A DNA stretch of 64,000 nucleotides, taken from NCBI GenBank assembly GCA_033439795.1, contig JAUTDP010000013.1, positions 248,001 through 312,000 on the forward strand, given 5' to 3'. Each line of letters begins with the position of its first letter. Within the stretch, counting starts at the first letter, position 1. Below, one piece after another: positions 1 through 9,801 of this stretch. Position numbers and translations under genes: made by a program. The stretch is from Sordaria brevicollis. Taxonomy: Eukaryota > Ascomycota > Sordariomycetes > Sordariales > Sordariaceae. Below the pieces are notes generated by a model, which saw only the letters and a program-made list of their open reading frames with translations, was not told the DNA's origin and did not search any database.

Positions 1-30
1 GGCCTCGTTGGGCTGTTGATTGACTGACAT
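1..30 (-). CDS. 5' end of a gene running off the left edge
   Basis: Only the first ten codons are inside the window (ATG at 30-28, reading MSVNQQPNEA on the minus strand). I picked this start because a well-formed 5'-UTR intron lies just upstream: donor GTAAGT at 97-92, a GCTAAC branch site, and an AG acceptor ending at 43, leaving 12 nt of leader before the ATG. No function can be read from ten residues. The stretch could instead be a chance ORF next to a chance splice pair, so confidence is moderate. Confidence 0.4.
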   Translation of the reverse strand, partial: MSVNQQPNEA

Positions 31-42
31 TGTTGTCTGAGA

Positions 43-97
43 CTTGCGAAAGTTAGCTTGTGCTAGAACTAACAAAGGAGTGCAACAAGGCACTTAC
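43..97 (-). other. 5'-UTR intron of the left-edge gene
   Basis: On the minus strand the stretch begins GTAAGTGCC, contains GCTAAC about a dozen bases before its end and closes with AG. Its 55-nt length suits fungal introns. It supports transcription leftward off the window. Confidence 0.4.
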
Positions 98-794
98 TGT
101 CCCTCTTGGGGAAGTTGGAACCGGAAGGCTAGGGAGCTGGTGAAGCGTATCTGACAAGTGGAAGGAGTGAACACGAGTTGATGGATCCGTGTTAAGAGAA
201 AGTATGGTAGATGACGGTTGCAGTTGCTTGTAATGAGAAGAAAATGAAGTTTGACGAAGGAAGGAGGAAGGAAAAGAGGAAGGAGCGGAGAAAGAATGTT
301 TAAATGGGGAGCAAAGGAGGGCGGAGAGGAGAGGAGGGGGATAGAGCGGAAGCAAGACGTGGCTACCACGTGGAAATATGGTGGTATGCTCACCCTGCTG
401 CCCATCATGCAAGATATGTGGCCTTCAAACCACAATAAAAAGAAGAAGAAAAAAAAAGTCCAACAGGGCTGCAAAAATGAAGTGTGCTCTTGCATTGCGG
501 CGTGCGCGTGTTTTCTGATGCGACTGGACTCGCAACGAACCACTCTGGGGGTATCGGCTCCCTCATTCTTGCATCGGTTTTCCATGACTCTCCAAGCACT
601 TCTAAACATTTGACGAAGTGACATCTCCGATACCTGATGCCCAACCCTCTCGCCGACGTGCAATTAGTATCAGCCTTGATCTTCTCGAGGCTACAAGCAA
701 ACCAGGTTTCCGGCCTTGCTCCGTGCTTCATCCCAACCCTCCATCCCTTCTAGGAGTATTTAAGTCTGGTTCTTGAGGTCTTCTTCCGTGGTGT
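98..794. other. intergenic, no supported gene
   Basis: Upstream region of the left-edge gene. It has purine-rich stretches around 240-340 and a short A-run near 440-460. The open frames here are low-complexity and look like chance. Confidence 0.6.
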
Positions 795-889
795 GGCTCG
801 TTGGTGTAAATGGTAACATTCCTGGCGAGGTAAATCCCCGTCTGCATGCGTGCCGCAGGAAGACAACGGTTCGAGCCCGTTACGGGCCA
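795..889 (+). tRNA. tRNA gene with an inserted or atypical anticodon arm
   Basis: The acceptor stem 795-801 pairs fully, with one G-T wobble, to 882-888, followed by discriminator A. The D arm (804-807 with 816-819) fits the A-box pattern. The T arm is canonical (865-869 with 877-881, loop TTCGAGC) and supplies the B box. A run of five T at 897-901 is a good Pol III terminator. At 95 nt it is about 22 nt longer than a plain tRNA. The extra bases lie between 824 and 856, but no fold gives both a normal intron after position 37 and a U33. A TGCC at 851-854 would read as Gly-GCC if the insertion sits before U33, while the acceptor resembles tRNA-Pro. The anticodon is therefore unassigned, and a tRNA pseudogene is possible. 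Confidence 0.62.
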
Positions 890-896
890 CACCCGC

Positions 897-901
897 TTTT
901 T
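897..901 (+). terminator. Pol III T-run terminator
   Basis: Five consecutive T begin eight bases after the discriminator base of the tRNA at 795-889, followed by further T-rich sequence. Confidence 0.6.
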
Positions 902-1713
902 CTTTTCATCCACCTACTTACTTTTTGCCAATCAAGAGAACCACCATTGCACCAATTGCACCACATCGCTCACTCATTCACTCACACAATCAGTACATAC
1001 ATAGCATGCTGTTTCTTGCTTATGAACCAGCTGTTCCTTCACGCAACACACACGAAGCTTACGTGTCATTTAAACTCCTTTCAGCAGTGCGAAGCAGAAG
1101 TCGATATCTCCCCATAGCGGTCAAAAGCGGTTTCAAAAGATGGTCACGGATATGGCCCTCATAGACTGGTGTACAAGACGATGATTTATCTCAGAATGGA
1201 ACAAAGTGAATTTTGCGGCGATTTCAGGATTCCCAGTGCGGCCCTATATGTGGTACCAAAGACGACGTGTCAAAAGCAGGAAGGGTAAAGGATCTAGAAA
1301 ACGCTCTGATTTGTATTTTCTTCCATCTAAGGGAGTGATTGGTGGTCCTTGAGGCCAGCTTTCTAGTATGATCCGTCTCCCCTCGAGCTTTATGGTTCGT
1401 ATCTGCTAGCACCCTAGAACCGTTTTCGGATCGGAGTGTAAGCTTGCACCGGATATCATAACTTGACACTCAGATCTTCAGGATTATTTTTTCGAACTCC
1501 CTCCGCACGCTATGGATTACATTTCGAGCACCATCTCAACAGGCATTAACTTCACGGTTGAAGAGGTTGAGCAAAACCGGACCACTGATGAGGTGTCTGT
1601 ATTTGTTAGACGACAAGGTTAGCAACTGCAGATGCTGGTATAACAGGTAAAAAGCCAGATAAGAGTGATGACAAACCTCTTGTGTGGGCAGGGAGAGGCG
1701 ATTTTACTCCGGC
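902..1713. other. intergenic, no supported gene
   Basis: Ordinary base composition. No frame has convincing splice structure or protein-like composition. It would hold the 3' UTR of the coiled-coil gene that ends at 1714. Confidence 0.6.
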
Positions 1714-2421
1714 TTACGCAAGATCCTGCTTGACCTTCCGGTTAAGTTCCCCAACCTCCTTTTGGAAGTCAGTTTTGCATGCCTTTAACTTGCTCAGGTC
1801 GGACCGTATTTTATCATCCAAGAAAAAGGACCGGTTGTCAATGTCGGCAAACACAAGGCCAAACTCTAAAAGCTTATCGTTGAGCCGCTGCACAATTGTA
1901 CCGTAGCTTTGGGCTCTAGACCGGAGAGCGTCATTCTTTTCCTTCAAGGCAATCTTTGTCTTCTTCAAATCAGCCTCGAGGACCGCCGCGCGATTCTCGG
2001 CTGCTTTCAGCTTGGTCTCAGATTCACTGAGACGGCCCTTGAGCACCGCGTTCTCCTTTTGCTCTGCCTCGAGAGCTTCCTCAACCTTCTTCAACGCCTG
2101 ACGCAACTGCTGCTTGGTCTTGTCGAGCTGCGTGGCTGACGTGGTCGAAGGAGGTGAGTTGCTGCCCTTGGACAACGAAACAAGCTTATCGTTGGCCTCC
2201 CGCAACAGCTGCTTGGTACGCTCGAGCTCTGCGTTCGCGCTTTCAAGCTCGTGTGCGTCTCCGATCAACTTCGTGATGAAGCCACCAAGGTGGGGCAATG
2301 AGGCGGACTGGAAGTCGGTCGGGGCAGCGTGGGGGGCATCTGCAGCTTGTGCAGGAAGCAGCGAGACCGCGCTGGTGGGATCAGTTGCCACCAAGGCACC
2401 TTCGTCGGTATTCTCGTCCAT
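1714..2421 (-). CDS. coiled-coil protein of unknown function (235 aa)
   Basis: Single exon. The frame is open upstream to 2523, but the methionine at 2421, starting MDENTDEG, is preferred because the upstream 34 residues are His/Thr-rich and unlike the rest. The first 45 residues are acidic and Ala/Pro-rich, probably disordered. Heptad-like Leu/Lys/Glu stretches follow at about 50-80 and 97-170, separated by a Ser/Thr/Pro linker, and the C-terminus is again Leu/Lys-rich. No signal peptide, membrane segment or catalytic motif is visible. It is the first of a run of small, mostly minus-strand, charged coiled-coil genes up to 12.1 kb. I do not recognise the family. Confidence 0.72.
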   Translation of the reverse strand: MDENTDEGALVATDPTSAVSLLPAQAADAPHAAPTDFQSASLPHLGGFITKLIGDAHELESANAELERTKQLLREANDKLVSLSKGSNSPPSTTSATQLDKTKQQLRQALKKVEEALEAEQKENAVLKGRLSESETKLKAAENRAAVLEADLKKTKIALKEKNDALRSRAQSYGTIVQRLNDKLLEFGLVFADIDNRSFFLDDKIRSDLSKLKACKTDFQKEVGELNRKVKQDLA

Positions 2422-3337
2422 GGTGGTGATTGTGCTGATGGTTGGAAAGTGCAGTCGAGCCAAGGTCGTGCCTCTCGAGGTCTTCGTATGAGTTTGGGTG
2501 TGCCCGGGGAGGAAGGGCGACAATGACAGCGGCGGCCGACCTGAACTGTTTGATTCTGTTGTCGGGTGTGAGGAATGGAAAAATGCAGAACAAGGCCGCC
2601 TTCGAAGATTTGAAAGGTACCCCCATTAATTGCCAGGCTCAGTGAAAGGGAAGCCGGGTGACGGGAATGACATGCCCGTGGCCAACAAGGAAGGAGCGGA
2701 GAAGCATCCACATTTTTCACTGTGAGCTTTCAACCATGCAGCATCCGTCTACGGCTATGGGATTTTGATTTTTATCGCAAACCAACATTGAGATCCGGGG
2801 AGAATGCCAGGGTTAGTTAGTCCTTTCCCCATCAATGCTCCAACATTTCGTGACGAACTCCCAACAAGAACCAACGGGATGTTCAAGCCAAGGGGTGGTA
2901 AAAGGTAACTACCTACAGTCCTCATCGACGCTTGCCGGTGCCGTATTGCTTCACTTTCTCTACCTCTGCAAGATATCTTCCGTTGCTTCCATCCATAAAT
3001 CCATCAAAATCCCCAGAACCGGTAACCCATCAACCTTGTTGCCGTCAGGCATGATCCTCCAGCTCTCCCAGCGTTGAGTCATGTGTCCCCAGTTGGGGAA
3101 AAGGAACCAGCGTGTCCACTTCGTTAGACACCTGGGAAGCATCGGTTTCCTTCACCAAGGTTTGTTTAACCGTTGTTCATGTTGCAGCCCCGTCCGCCTC
3201 GCGGTTGAACCCCTTTCTACGTTCAAGAGAACACAAGTTAGTAACAAGATGATAGGTGGAGAGAAGCCAACAGGAGAACAGAAAGGTTCCCAAAAGCCAC
3301 CTACCATGACCATCGACGGGAAGAGCAAAGCACCAAC
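2422..3337. other. intergenic between two coiled-coil genes
   Basis: Probable promoter of the gene at 1714-2421 and 3' region of the gene at 3338-3970. No convincing additional coding region on either strand. Confidence 0.55.
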
Positions 3338-3970
3338 CTAGACTTGATTATGTGCATGACTAATGTAAACCGGGTCGTTGGCTTCGTCCGTGGCAGCCAT
3401 AAAAGCGTCCCGCAGTTTCAACAAGTTGATTGTAAAGTGTCGGAACGCATACGCAGCCCGGTCCCGCTCGACCGGAACGTTGACTGAGACTCCCCCGGTG
3501 CGGTACTTTTGCCGAGCGCAATCACAAATAATCCCCACGGTTCGCGCGGCACGCTGCTGCGAATTGCAAACTTTGTTGATGATGGACCTGAAGGCGGCGA
3601 ATTTGGACTCGGGGAGAGTCTCTTTGAGGGCGTTGATTAGGAACTTCGCGGTGGCTTCCTGATGCTTCACAACCACCTCCAAGTCCCTGATCAGTTCTTC
3701 AACATCCTCCGATTTGATTTTGGGCGCGTCCTCGTCCTGTTTGGCCGTGCTGGGAAGGTCTCCAATGTTGCTGCCATCCCCTTGAGCGGTCTTGCCATCA
3801 ATCTCCAGGTTGGAAATTTTGCTCTCCACCTCGCGTATCTTCTCTTGGAGCTCAGAGATTAGACTCTGGGCCTTGACGTGTGTATCTTTGGCGTCATTAA
3901 CCAACTTGTCAATGAACTGGCTGTTGTCGTCGCTGGGCGCATCGCCCTTGGTGGAATCATTGGAGGCCAT
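3338..3970 (-). CDS. coiled-coil protein of unknown function (210 aa)
   Basis: Single exon, starting MASNDSTKGD. Residues about 15-60 form a heptad-like Glu/Lys/Leu stretch. A Gly/Asp/Gln linker follows, then a second charged helical region at about 85-125, and a more globular C-terminal part with three cysteines and several aromatics. There is no signal peptide or transmembrane segment. It shares style, not obvious sequence, with its neighbours: short acidic N-terminus, coiled coil, minus strand. Function unknown. The C-terminal half could be a small folded domain that I cannot name. Confidence 0.72.
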   Translation of the reverse strand: MASNDSTKGDAPSDDNSQFIDKLVNDAKDTHVKAQSLISELQEKIREVESKISNLEIDGKTAQGDGSNIGDLPSTAKQDEDAPKIKSEDVEELIRDLEVVVKHQEATAKFLINALKETLPESKFAAFRSIINKVCNSQQRAARTVGIICDCARQKYRTGGVSVNVPVERDRAAYAFRHFTINLLKLRDAFMAATDEANDPVYISHAHNQV

Positions 3971-4403
3971 TGCGATATGGATGGACGGAAGGTAAATCGC
4001 GCCTGTCGAACGAGTGGAATGTTAGCGGCTTTTGTGGTCTGTGACTACACAATTGGTTTGAGCTCGTTAGAACTTACGAATGGCCAAGTGGTAAATGTTT
4101 GATTGGTCTTTCGCAGATGTTCAAGCGGAAATGAACAACCGATGAAGGTACTGTGCTGGTGGGAAGGGTGGGTTATTTGGAGTTGGCATTTGGCAAATCC
4201 GACACCTTGGAGGGAACGAGCTTGCAAGAGAGGAAGAGTCGCAGAGACAAAAAGCACGCGTGTACAGTGAATTTACTTTACACGTTCGCGTTCTAGATTC
4301 CCATACGATGACGTCTAGTCGTTTCGATGAAAATACAAACTCAGAAGACAAGGGAAACACCCACAAAATGTACCAAGATCCCCATAAACTCAACGGGGGC
4401 TCA

Positions 4404-4673
4404 TCACACAACAACTCTATCCCCATCAATCTCCTTCTGAAACTCAAAAGCAACATCAACAATTTCCTCACTGGATTTGGCATGACTAGCCTCCAATTCC
4501 CCCAACAGGTCTTCGAAACCTTCCCGATCCTCGTGCTTGGTACCCATAGTCATCATCTTGAGGCCCAAAGCGCGAATGGTATCACCGTCATCCTGAATCC
4601 TGTGATGGATTGACTGGAGGTACTCAATGTAACGGTCAAGTCTCGTTGCTTTTGATGAATGGTACTCGATCAT
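4404..4673 (-). CDS. second frame of a coiled-coil locus (89 aa)
   Basis: This frame begins MIEYHSSKAT at an ATG that overlaps the stop codon of the upstream frame (ATGA at 4673-4670, minus strand). The protein is charged and helical-looking, with a Glu/Leu-rich stretch at about 35-80, in keeping with a continued coiled coil. Three explanations are open: (1) one gene broken by a one-base change, (2) a second cistron reached by termination-reinitiation, or (3) an intron I could not find. The only local GT..AG pair gives 34 nt, which is too short and lands in the wrong frame. Confidence 0.5.
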   Translation of the reverse strand: MIEYHSSKATRLDRYIEYLQSIHHRIQDDGDTIRALGLKMMTMGTKHEDREGFEDLLGELEASHAKSSEEIVDVAFEFQKEIDGDRVVV

Positions 4674-5251
4674 TTCTGTTTCAGTGCACGACGCCGATGC
4701 TCAACATACTTCAGCTTCGCTCCTTGCTTTTTCAGTTCCTTTTTAGTACGAGCCAACTCCTCTCTTAGTTTCTGGGTTTCGAGCCTGTACTCGTGAGCAT
4801 TCCCTCTCACGTAGGCCGCCCGCCCGCAGAATCCTAATTCGATTTTCTCGTCGTTGTTCTGTTCTGCGTCAACGGCCTTGGTTTCGGGTTGAGGCCGTTG
4901 GGGAAGTTGCAACAGAAACAGGTGATCTTCATTCGGGCTGGATTGAGGCGGTTGGTGAGGGTCCACGTCTTGGTTAGACTGTGCGCCCACAAGCGGTGGA
5001 TTTTGGAGCCGAGGCGAGTCTTGTACTGAATCCTGTGCCAGAGGCCCGTTTATCGCAAGCTCAGCTTCGACCACTGCATCGTCAGGCCTGTTCGTGAGGA
5101 CCGGACGTTTGAGGTTTTCGGTGCTATCATATGTGGGGGCAACTGCGCCGTTGTCCGGTTCGCCTTCAACGTGAATAACATACGAATCCCGCAACTTTTC
5201 AATCGGGGAGCACGATATGTGGCGGTCGCTTTTTGGCGGCTGTGCCGACAT
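4670..5251 (-). CDS. coiled-coil protein, first frame of a two-frame locus (193 aa)
   Basis: The methionine at 5251 (MSAQPPKSDR) is chosen as start. The frame is open further upstream to 5455, but that part is hydrophobic and unlike the body. Residues 1-115 are Pro/Gln/Asp/Asn-rich and probably disordered. The last 45 residues form a dense Lys/Glu/Arg/Leu coiled coil ending KYVEHRRRALKQK, then TGA. The coil stops abruptly and seems to continue in the next frame at 4404-4673, with a four-base ATGA overlap. Unknown function; member of the minus-strand coiled-coil array. Confidence 0.6.
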   Translation of the reverse strand: MSAQPPKSDRHISCSPIEKLRDSYVIHVEGEPDNGAVAPTYDSTENLKRPVLTNRPDDAVVEAELAINGPLAQDSVQDSPRLQNPPLVGAQSNQDVDPHQPPQSSPNEDHLFLLQLPQRPQPETKAVDAEQNNDEKIELGFCGRAAYVRGNAHEYRLETQKLREELARTKKELKKQGAKLKYVEHRRRALKQK

Positions 5252-5923
5252 GATGATGGAGTTTGTTTTGCTTGCAAGTTGCAACCCAGCTGGCTGTGTG
5301 AGAACTACTTCGAAAGGAAAAGTCAGCACCGGCATAAAATATCCAGATCCAAGCAGTAGGTTGTCCTCACTCACGTACAGCTTACCGAAGACTTCAAGTG
5401 TGGAAATTGCAGCTAGAACAGGAAGACCCTGAACGTCGTCTTCCCTAGGGCACACAGCGCAGGTGGCAGCGATGTCACGGTGATTGAATAACTTGATACC
5501 ACCGTCCCTGCAAAAGATCAGGTATGTTTTGGAAACGCGAGTTCAACCTTTTGTGGGGAGAGCGAAAGCTTTTTTTCAGGTAGGGCAAGCTGCCATCCGG
5601 GGACCGGATCTCTCACAAAGGAAGGAACGACGCTTCAGGGTCCACACTGACTTCCACTTTCAATGCTGTACTCTTGATTCTTACATAGGACGATTGCATC
5701 TGGAAAATTCTGGTTTAACATGGTCTGTCTGTATCTATCTACTTCGTTACTTACGCACACTGCGAAATATGACCTTGAGTCCCTTCCTGGTACGGAAACT
5801 GTCTGCCATCCCCGTTTACAAGATGATTATACGGGACCGCTCAACAAAAATGCTACTATGATCAACTTAGTTCCAGCAGCGAAGTGAAAGGAAAGGGACA
5901 AACGAAGTCGGTCCGGATAACTC
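5252..5923. other. intergenic / promoter of the coiled-coil gene at 4670-5251
   Basis: No convincing gene. The minus-strand frame at 5252-5455 could be an extended N-terminus of the downstream protein but is more likely leader sequence. Confidence 0.5.
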
Positions 5924-6853
5924 CTAGAGTCCCACCTCGTCCAAGATCTCTTCAAACAGCTCCTTCAACGAATCGATGTCGCCCCCAAGGTTCATCTGAG
6001 CCTTGTCCAAGATAAACAAGGGAAGCTCTCCTGGCTTATAGTGACCACAGCTCCCCGGTCCGCAGCGCTTCTTGGCAATCTCCTCGAGGGCCTGATGACA
6101 GAGCCTGTGATGCTCCCTCACCCCCCACTCCACGTCCCTAAAAATACTACGCCAGAGCTCAATCTTGTCCCTGCCATTGTCATCCTTATCCTTCTCCTCC
6201 TTCTCGTCGTCCTCCGAATCCTTCTTTAGAGCCTCAACCTCCCGCTCAATCATGGTCTTCCAGTCCTCATACATCTCGGCAGGGTCGATCGTAAGCTTGT
6301 AGTCCATCGGCAGGACAGTGACCTGGTACATTCTCAGACGTTTCTCGAGAGCAGCAACCTTCTCCTCCGCTTCCTGCAACTTGTCTTGGGTCTCTTGCAG
6401 CTCGTCAATCAACTCGTCGTTCTCAAGCTCCAGTTTGCGTTTGTACTCTTCCTCGTCGTCAGTCTCATCGGCGTTGAAAAGGGGAAGGCAGGGCGTGTTC
6501 GGCAGGTTCCACATGAAGGGCAGAGTACCGGGTCGGGGCGAGATGTGGTCGTTTGGAATCTCTTCGGTTGCCTTGCGTTTGGTGGGGGCTTGGTCGAATT
6601 GACTGGGGGAGGCCGGGGCCTGGTCGAGATGCTCGGGTTGGGTGTCCTGCTTGGTGGATTGGACGGCAGGGACCTGGCCGGTCTGGTCGGACTGCTTGGG
6701 GGACGTTGTGGACATTGTGCTTGGAACCGCGGACGAAGAGTCTGCAGGTTGATCCGGCTGGGTTGAATGCTTGGGCGAGTGTTCGGAAGAAATCTGGTCT
6801 GGCCCCTTGGATGTTCGTGCAGACATTGTGAGAGGTGGTTTGCGACCTGACAA
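5924..6853 (-). CDS. acidic coiled-coil protein of unknown function (309 aa)
   Basis: Single exon. A second methionine at 6826 (MSARTSKGPD) is an alternative start. Residues 1-125 are Ser/Pro/Gln/Thr-rich with repeated SxQxDQ-like units and are probably disordered. Residues about 130-178 form a clear acidic coiled coil (runs of E, D, L, K). A Glu/Asp/Lys-rich linker at about 215-235 leads to a C-terminal region with three cysteines and aromatics (residues about 235-309) that may fold. No signal peptide or membrane segment. Function unknown. Confidence 0.74.
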   Translation of the reverse strand: MSGRKPPLTMSARTSKGPDQISSEHSPKHSTQPDQPADSSSAVPSTMSTTSPKQSDQTGQVPAVQSTKQDTQPEHLDQAPASPSQFDQAPTKRKATEEIPNDHISPRPGTLPFMWNLPNTPCLPLFNADETDDEEEYKRKLELENDELIDELQETQDKLQEAEEKVAALEKRLRMYQVTVLPMDYKLTIDPAEMYEDWKTMIEREVEALKKDSEDDEKEEKDKDDNGRDKIELWRSIFRDVEWGVREHHRLCHQALEEIAKKRCGPGSCGHYKPGELPLFILDKAQMNLGGDIDSLKELFEEILDEVGL

Positions 6854-7139
6854 GCGGACAACTCGGTGGGCTTGGTTTTTAGCCTTCGGTTGGAAAAGCT
6901 GAATGCTGAGAAAATTGAAATGGAGAAGGACTTTTGTTAGGGCTTGGACATTTGTGTGTCGGGTGGTGGTCCTTGGTGATATGTGCCAGAGAGGGAAGGT
7001 GCAGACAACTGATGAGGGAAAGAACAGAAGTTGATCGCCCCCCGCAGCTTCGTTGCTCCTTCCTTTTCGTCAAACTCGTATGTACATGAAAGAATACTAA
7101 GGTATTGCTGCTTATTGGTTATGGTGCAGCGGGTACCCT
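6854..7139. other. short intergenic promoter region
   Basis: No gene seen. It lies between the start of the gene at 5924-6853 and the stop of the gene at 7140-7853. Confidence 0.5.
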
Positions 7140-7853
7140 TCATCTCTCTGAAATAGGGCTTGTGAACAATGTTTGGGGCCGTCTCTCCGTCCTCTCGGCC
7201 AATTCCTTCTCCAATTGGGCAATTTTCTTGGTCTTGGATTTGTCGCTGTCAAGCAACAGCTGAAGCCCTCCGGCCAAGTCATAGACACCATTTTGGGAAA
7301 CGAGTGGCACCCCGGCATTCTTAAAACAGGCCTCGAACACGGCCTTGGTGCGGTCCATCTCGTCTTTGATGTCTTGCAACTTGTTGAGCTCCGCCAACTT
7401 CCACCGGAGATCTTGGTTGATCTGAAGAAGACCACTGTTCCAGCTCTGGTCCTCCTCCAACCTTTCAAGCCTCTCCATGCATGTTTTCCACATCTTCTCC
7501 CTATTTGGCATGACCACTTTGTTGTTCTCGCGAGACTCGCGGCCGCGCTCACGTGCCTGTCGAGCTGCTTTTCCGACCTCTCTCTCCTTCAGGCGAATGG
7601 ACTCGAGACGTTCGATTTTAACGGCTTGGGCCTTGATGGTGCCCTTGAGGCTAATAACTTGCATCTTCAAGGCCTCGAGTTCCGTGGTCATTTCCTGCAA
7701 CTTATTTGTAGTGTCGGTTGGTGAGACAAGCCTGGTAGTCTTTGTTTCGGGCTTGTTTGAAGTCTTGCAGCTACAAGAGGGCAGCTCGACGTCAAACAAG
7801 GACTCCTCGGGAAAATCAGGATCCAGGTCGGAATCCAGGTCGGAGTCTGCCAT
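7140..7853 (-). CDS. coiled-coil protein of unknown function (237 aa)
   Basis: Start placed at 7853 (MADSDLDSDL). The frame is open upstream to 8036, but the extra 61 residues are Ser/Pro/Asn-rich leader-like sequence. The N-terminus is a short acidic tail (alternating D/S/L), then a CSC motif, and two heptad-like stretches: about residues 48-85, then a Glu/Arg-rich basic stretch and a coil at about 115-165. The C-terminus (about 205-228) is again Lys/Glu-rich. Acidic tail plus coils is the recurring layout of this array. No function can be assigned. Confidence 0.74.
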   Translation of the reverse strand: MADSDLDSDLDPDFPEESLFDVELPSCSCKTSNKPETKTTRLVSPTDTTNKLQEMTTELEALKMQVISLKGTIKAQAVKIERLESIRLKEREVGKAARQARERGRESRENNKVVMPNREKMWKTCMERLERLEEDQSWNSGLLQINQDLRWKLAELNKLQDIKDEMDRTKAVFEACFKNAGVPLVSQNGVYDLAGGLQLLLDSDKSKTKKIAQLEKELAERTERRPQTLFTSPISER

Positions 7854-8379
7854 TATGACGGTAAATGTGTAATACGAGAGACGTCGAAAAGGACGGTAGG
7901 GTGAATTCGACAAGGTAGAAGTGTTTATGGGGTTTGACGTTGGCTTTGAAGTGTGGGGAGATGTGTTTGGTCGATATGAAGATGAGATGGAAGAAAAGAG
8001 AGAAGGGTTTGAGGGAGAATGGGATATTCCACTCATTCAGGTAATAAATTGGAGACCTCGGTTGGGAAAACATAAAAAATGAATATAATTTAACAAGAAA
8101 TAGGATTCCCGAGCATGTTCTGTTTGCAGGTTTTCTCGAAAGGTTTAAATGTTGATTGTTGCATGTTTCGGATGCCAGTCCCACCACCCATTCACTCTGC
8201 TTGCTCTCGCATGCATCAAATCCCCCTTTCTGCCATAAATACCCAGCCTGCATTTTCTCGACTGCATCTGCAACGCTTTTGTTTCTGGAGAAAAATATCC
8301 AAGCAGCTTGCAGATACCCGACAGCGCCGACAAGCCAAACACCATCGTCGAACATATTCAGCTGCGCTCTCCAGTCAGA
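7854..8379. other. divergent promoter region
   Basis: Shared upstream region of the minus-strand coiled-coil gene (start 7853) and the plus-strand gene starting at 8380. AT-rich around 8040-8110. No gene seen. Confidence 0.55.
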
Positions 8380-9138
8380 ATGTCCACCACTCCCAACTCA
8401 GCCGAGGCCATCCAGGCCCTCATCCCCTCCATCAACATATTCTCCGACGGCTTCATCAACTACATCGGTATCAACATCGCCATAACTCCCTCCCTCAAAT
8501 CCCGCATGGCCGCCCGCCTCCTCCGCTACGAACCTACCTCGCCGCATACCACCAACCCGCTTCCAAGCGTTCCCCAAGGCCGCTCCCGCTACATCATCCG
8601 CCCTTCCTCCTCATGGACCTCCCGCCATACCCCCAGCCGCTTCTCCCTCCTCCGAGCCCGAGCCACATCCGCCACCGATTCCGAATGCCCTCCCCCTCCT
8701 CCCACTCCACTGGGACCACTGGCACCAGTCTCCGGAATCGGCCCCCACGAACCCGTAGTCTGGCTTCCCGCGCATCAAGTCTGGGTCAAGAACTACCAGG
8801 GTAACGTCGTGCCGCCGTCGAACAAGTCACGCACCGGCCCCCAGAGCTTCGTCAGTTTGCTTGGTCGCGACGGTGTCTACGCGGCGGTTTGTCATATTTC
8901 GCAGGTGGAGAAGGTGGTTGCGTATATTGCTGATGTAAACAAGGAGGTGTCGGAGCGGTTGGGTATCGCTACGGGCGGGATTGATGGTCCGGAGGATGAG
9001 AGGAGGTGGGTGTATGTTGTTAGTTGTGTTGGGGAGGAGGAGGGGGAGCGGGGGTGGGAGGGTTTCGTTGAGGGTGACGCCGGCTCTGGCTTGGAGGGGG
9101 AGGAGAAGAGAGAGGAGGTGGATGACAATCTTCCTTAA
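8380..9138 (+). CDS. hypothetical protein (252 aa)
   Basis: Single exon. Start chosen at 8380 (MSTTPNSAEA); the frame is open 24 codons further up but that looks like leader. The N-terminal 40 residues are moderately hydrophobic. Residues about 65-115 are Arg/Ser/Pro-rich and probably disordered. A conserved-looking globular part follows (PVVWLPAHQVWVKNYQGN and neighbours, about 125-205), and the C-terminus is Glu/Gly-rich and acidic. It is the only plus-strand protein gene in the first 22 kb. GC-biased third positions support a real gene. No family recognised. Confidence 0.64.
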   Translation: MSTTPNSAEAIQALIPSINIFSDGFINYIGINIAITPSLKSRMAARLLRYEPTSPHTTNPLPSVPQGRSRYIIRPSSSWTSRHTPSRFSLLRARATSATDSECPPPPPTPLGPLAPVSGIGPHEPVVWLPAHQVWVKNYQGNVVPPSNKSRTGPQSFVSLLGRDGVYAAVCHISQVEKVVAYIADVNKEVSERLGIATGGIDGPEDERRWVYVVSCVGEEEGERGWEGFVEGDAGSGLEGEEKREEVDDNLP

Positions 9139-9670
9139 GGACTCCTGTACGTATGTATTTGTTCCACCCTCCGTCTTGCATTCAGGCTGACCAACATTCA
9201 ATGTTTACTTGTAGATGCCAACAAGACCAGAACAACGTCACGAGCCACGACACTACATCCGCAATCCGCCCACCGCCGTGCTCGATCCTGGTACATCCCT
9301 TACGAAATGGCACAACACCAGCGAATAATCGGACCCCGGTGTTAACTTTGGAACACCCGACCCAAAAGAAGTATGCTAGCACTCTTGGGGGGCACCATAT
9401 TTTCGAGGAGTTCGAGGTATCCTTCGTTCCATGTCACAAGCGTACCAGTGTAGCAGTCATGGGCCTGGGAGGATTCAGGATACCAGTTTAGGCTACCATC
9501 GCCTACGACACTCTTACTTTTTCTCCTTCAGATACCCTTCTGAATCTGCTTAATGGATTCTATTTTTATCATGGTTTCTTATTACATGTGGATAATCATT
9601 CATGAGTGTTCGCGCATGATACCAACCAAGTTCAGTGTCTGGACTCTGGACAGACGAGTGTCTGCCAAAA

Positions 9671-9702
9671 TGTCCGTTCATTCTGATGTCCGTTCATTGT
9701 GA
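9671..9702. repeat. 16-bp direct tandem repeat
   Basis: Two adjacent copies of TGTCCGTTCATTCTGA / TGTCCGTTCATTGTGA differing at one base. Confidence 0.75.
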
Positions 9703-9787
9703 TGCACCATGTAGAGCTGTTAGTGTATTCCCGCTATAACCACCAAATCTAGCTGGTCTAGCTATCTCTTACACATCCTGGTCTTTT

Positions 9788-9801
9788 ATCCACATGTGGA
9801 T
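9788..9801. repeat. 14-bp perfect palindrome
   Basis: ATCCACATGTGGAT is its own reverse complement. The half-site ATGTGGAT recurs twice within 240 bp. It could bind a dimeric regulator, which is inference only. Confidence 0.5.

Noticed and set aside
94..663. 189-codon minus-strand open frame near the left edge
   Set aside because: Composition is low-complexity (runs of Phe, Ser, Pro, Leu) from purine-rich DNA, and it overlaps the promoter of the left-edge gene.
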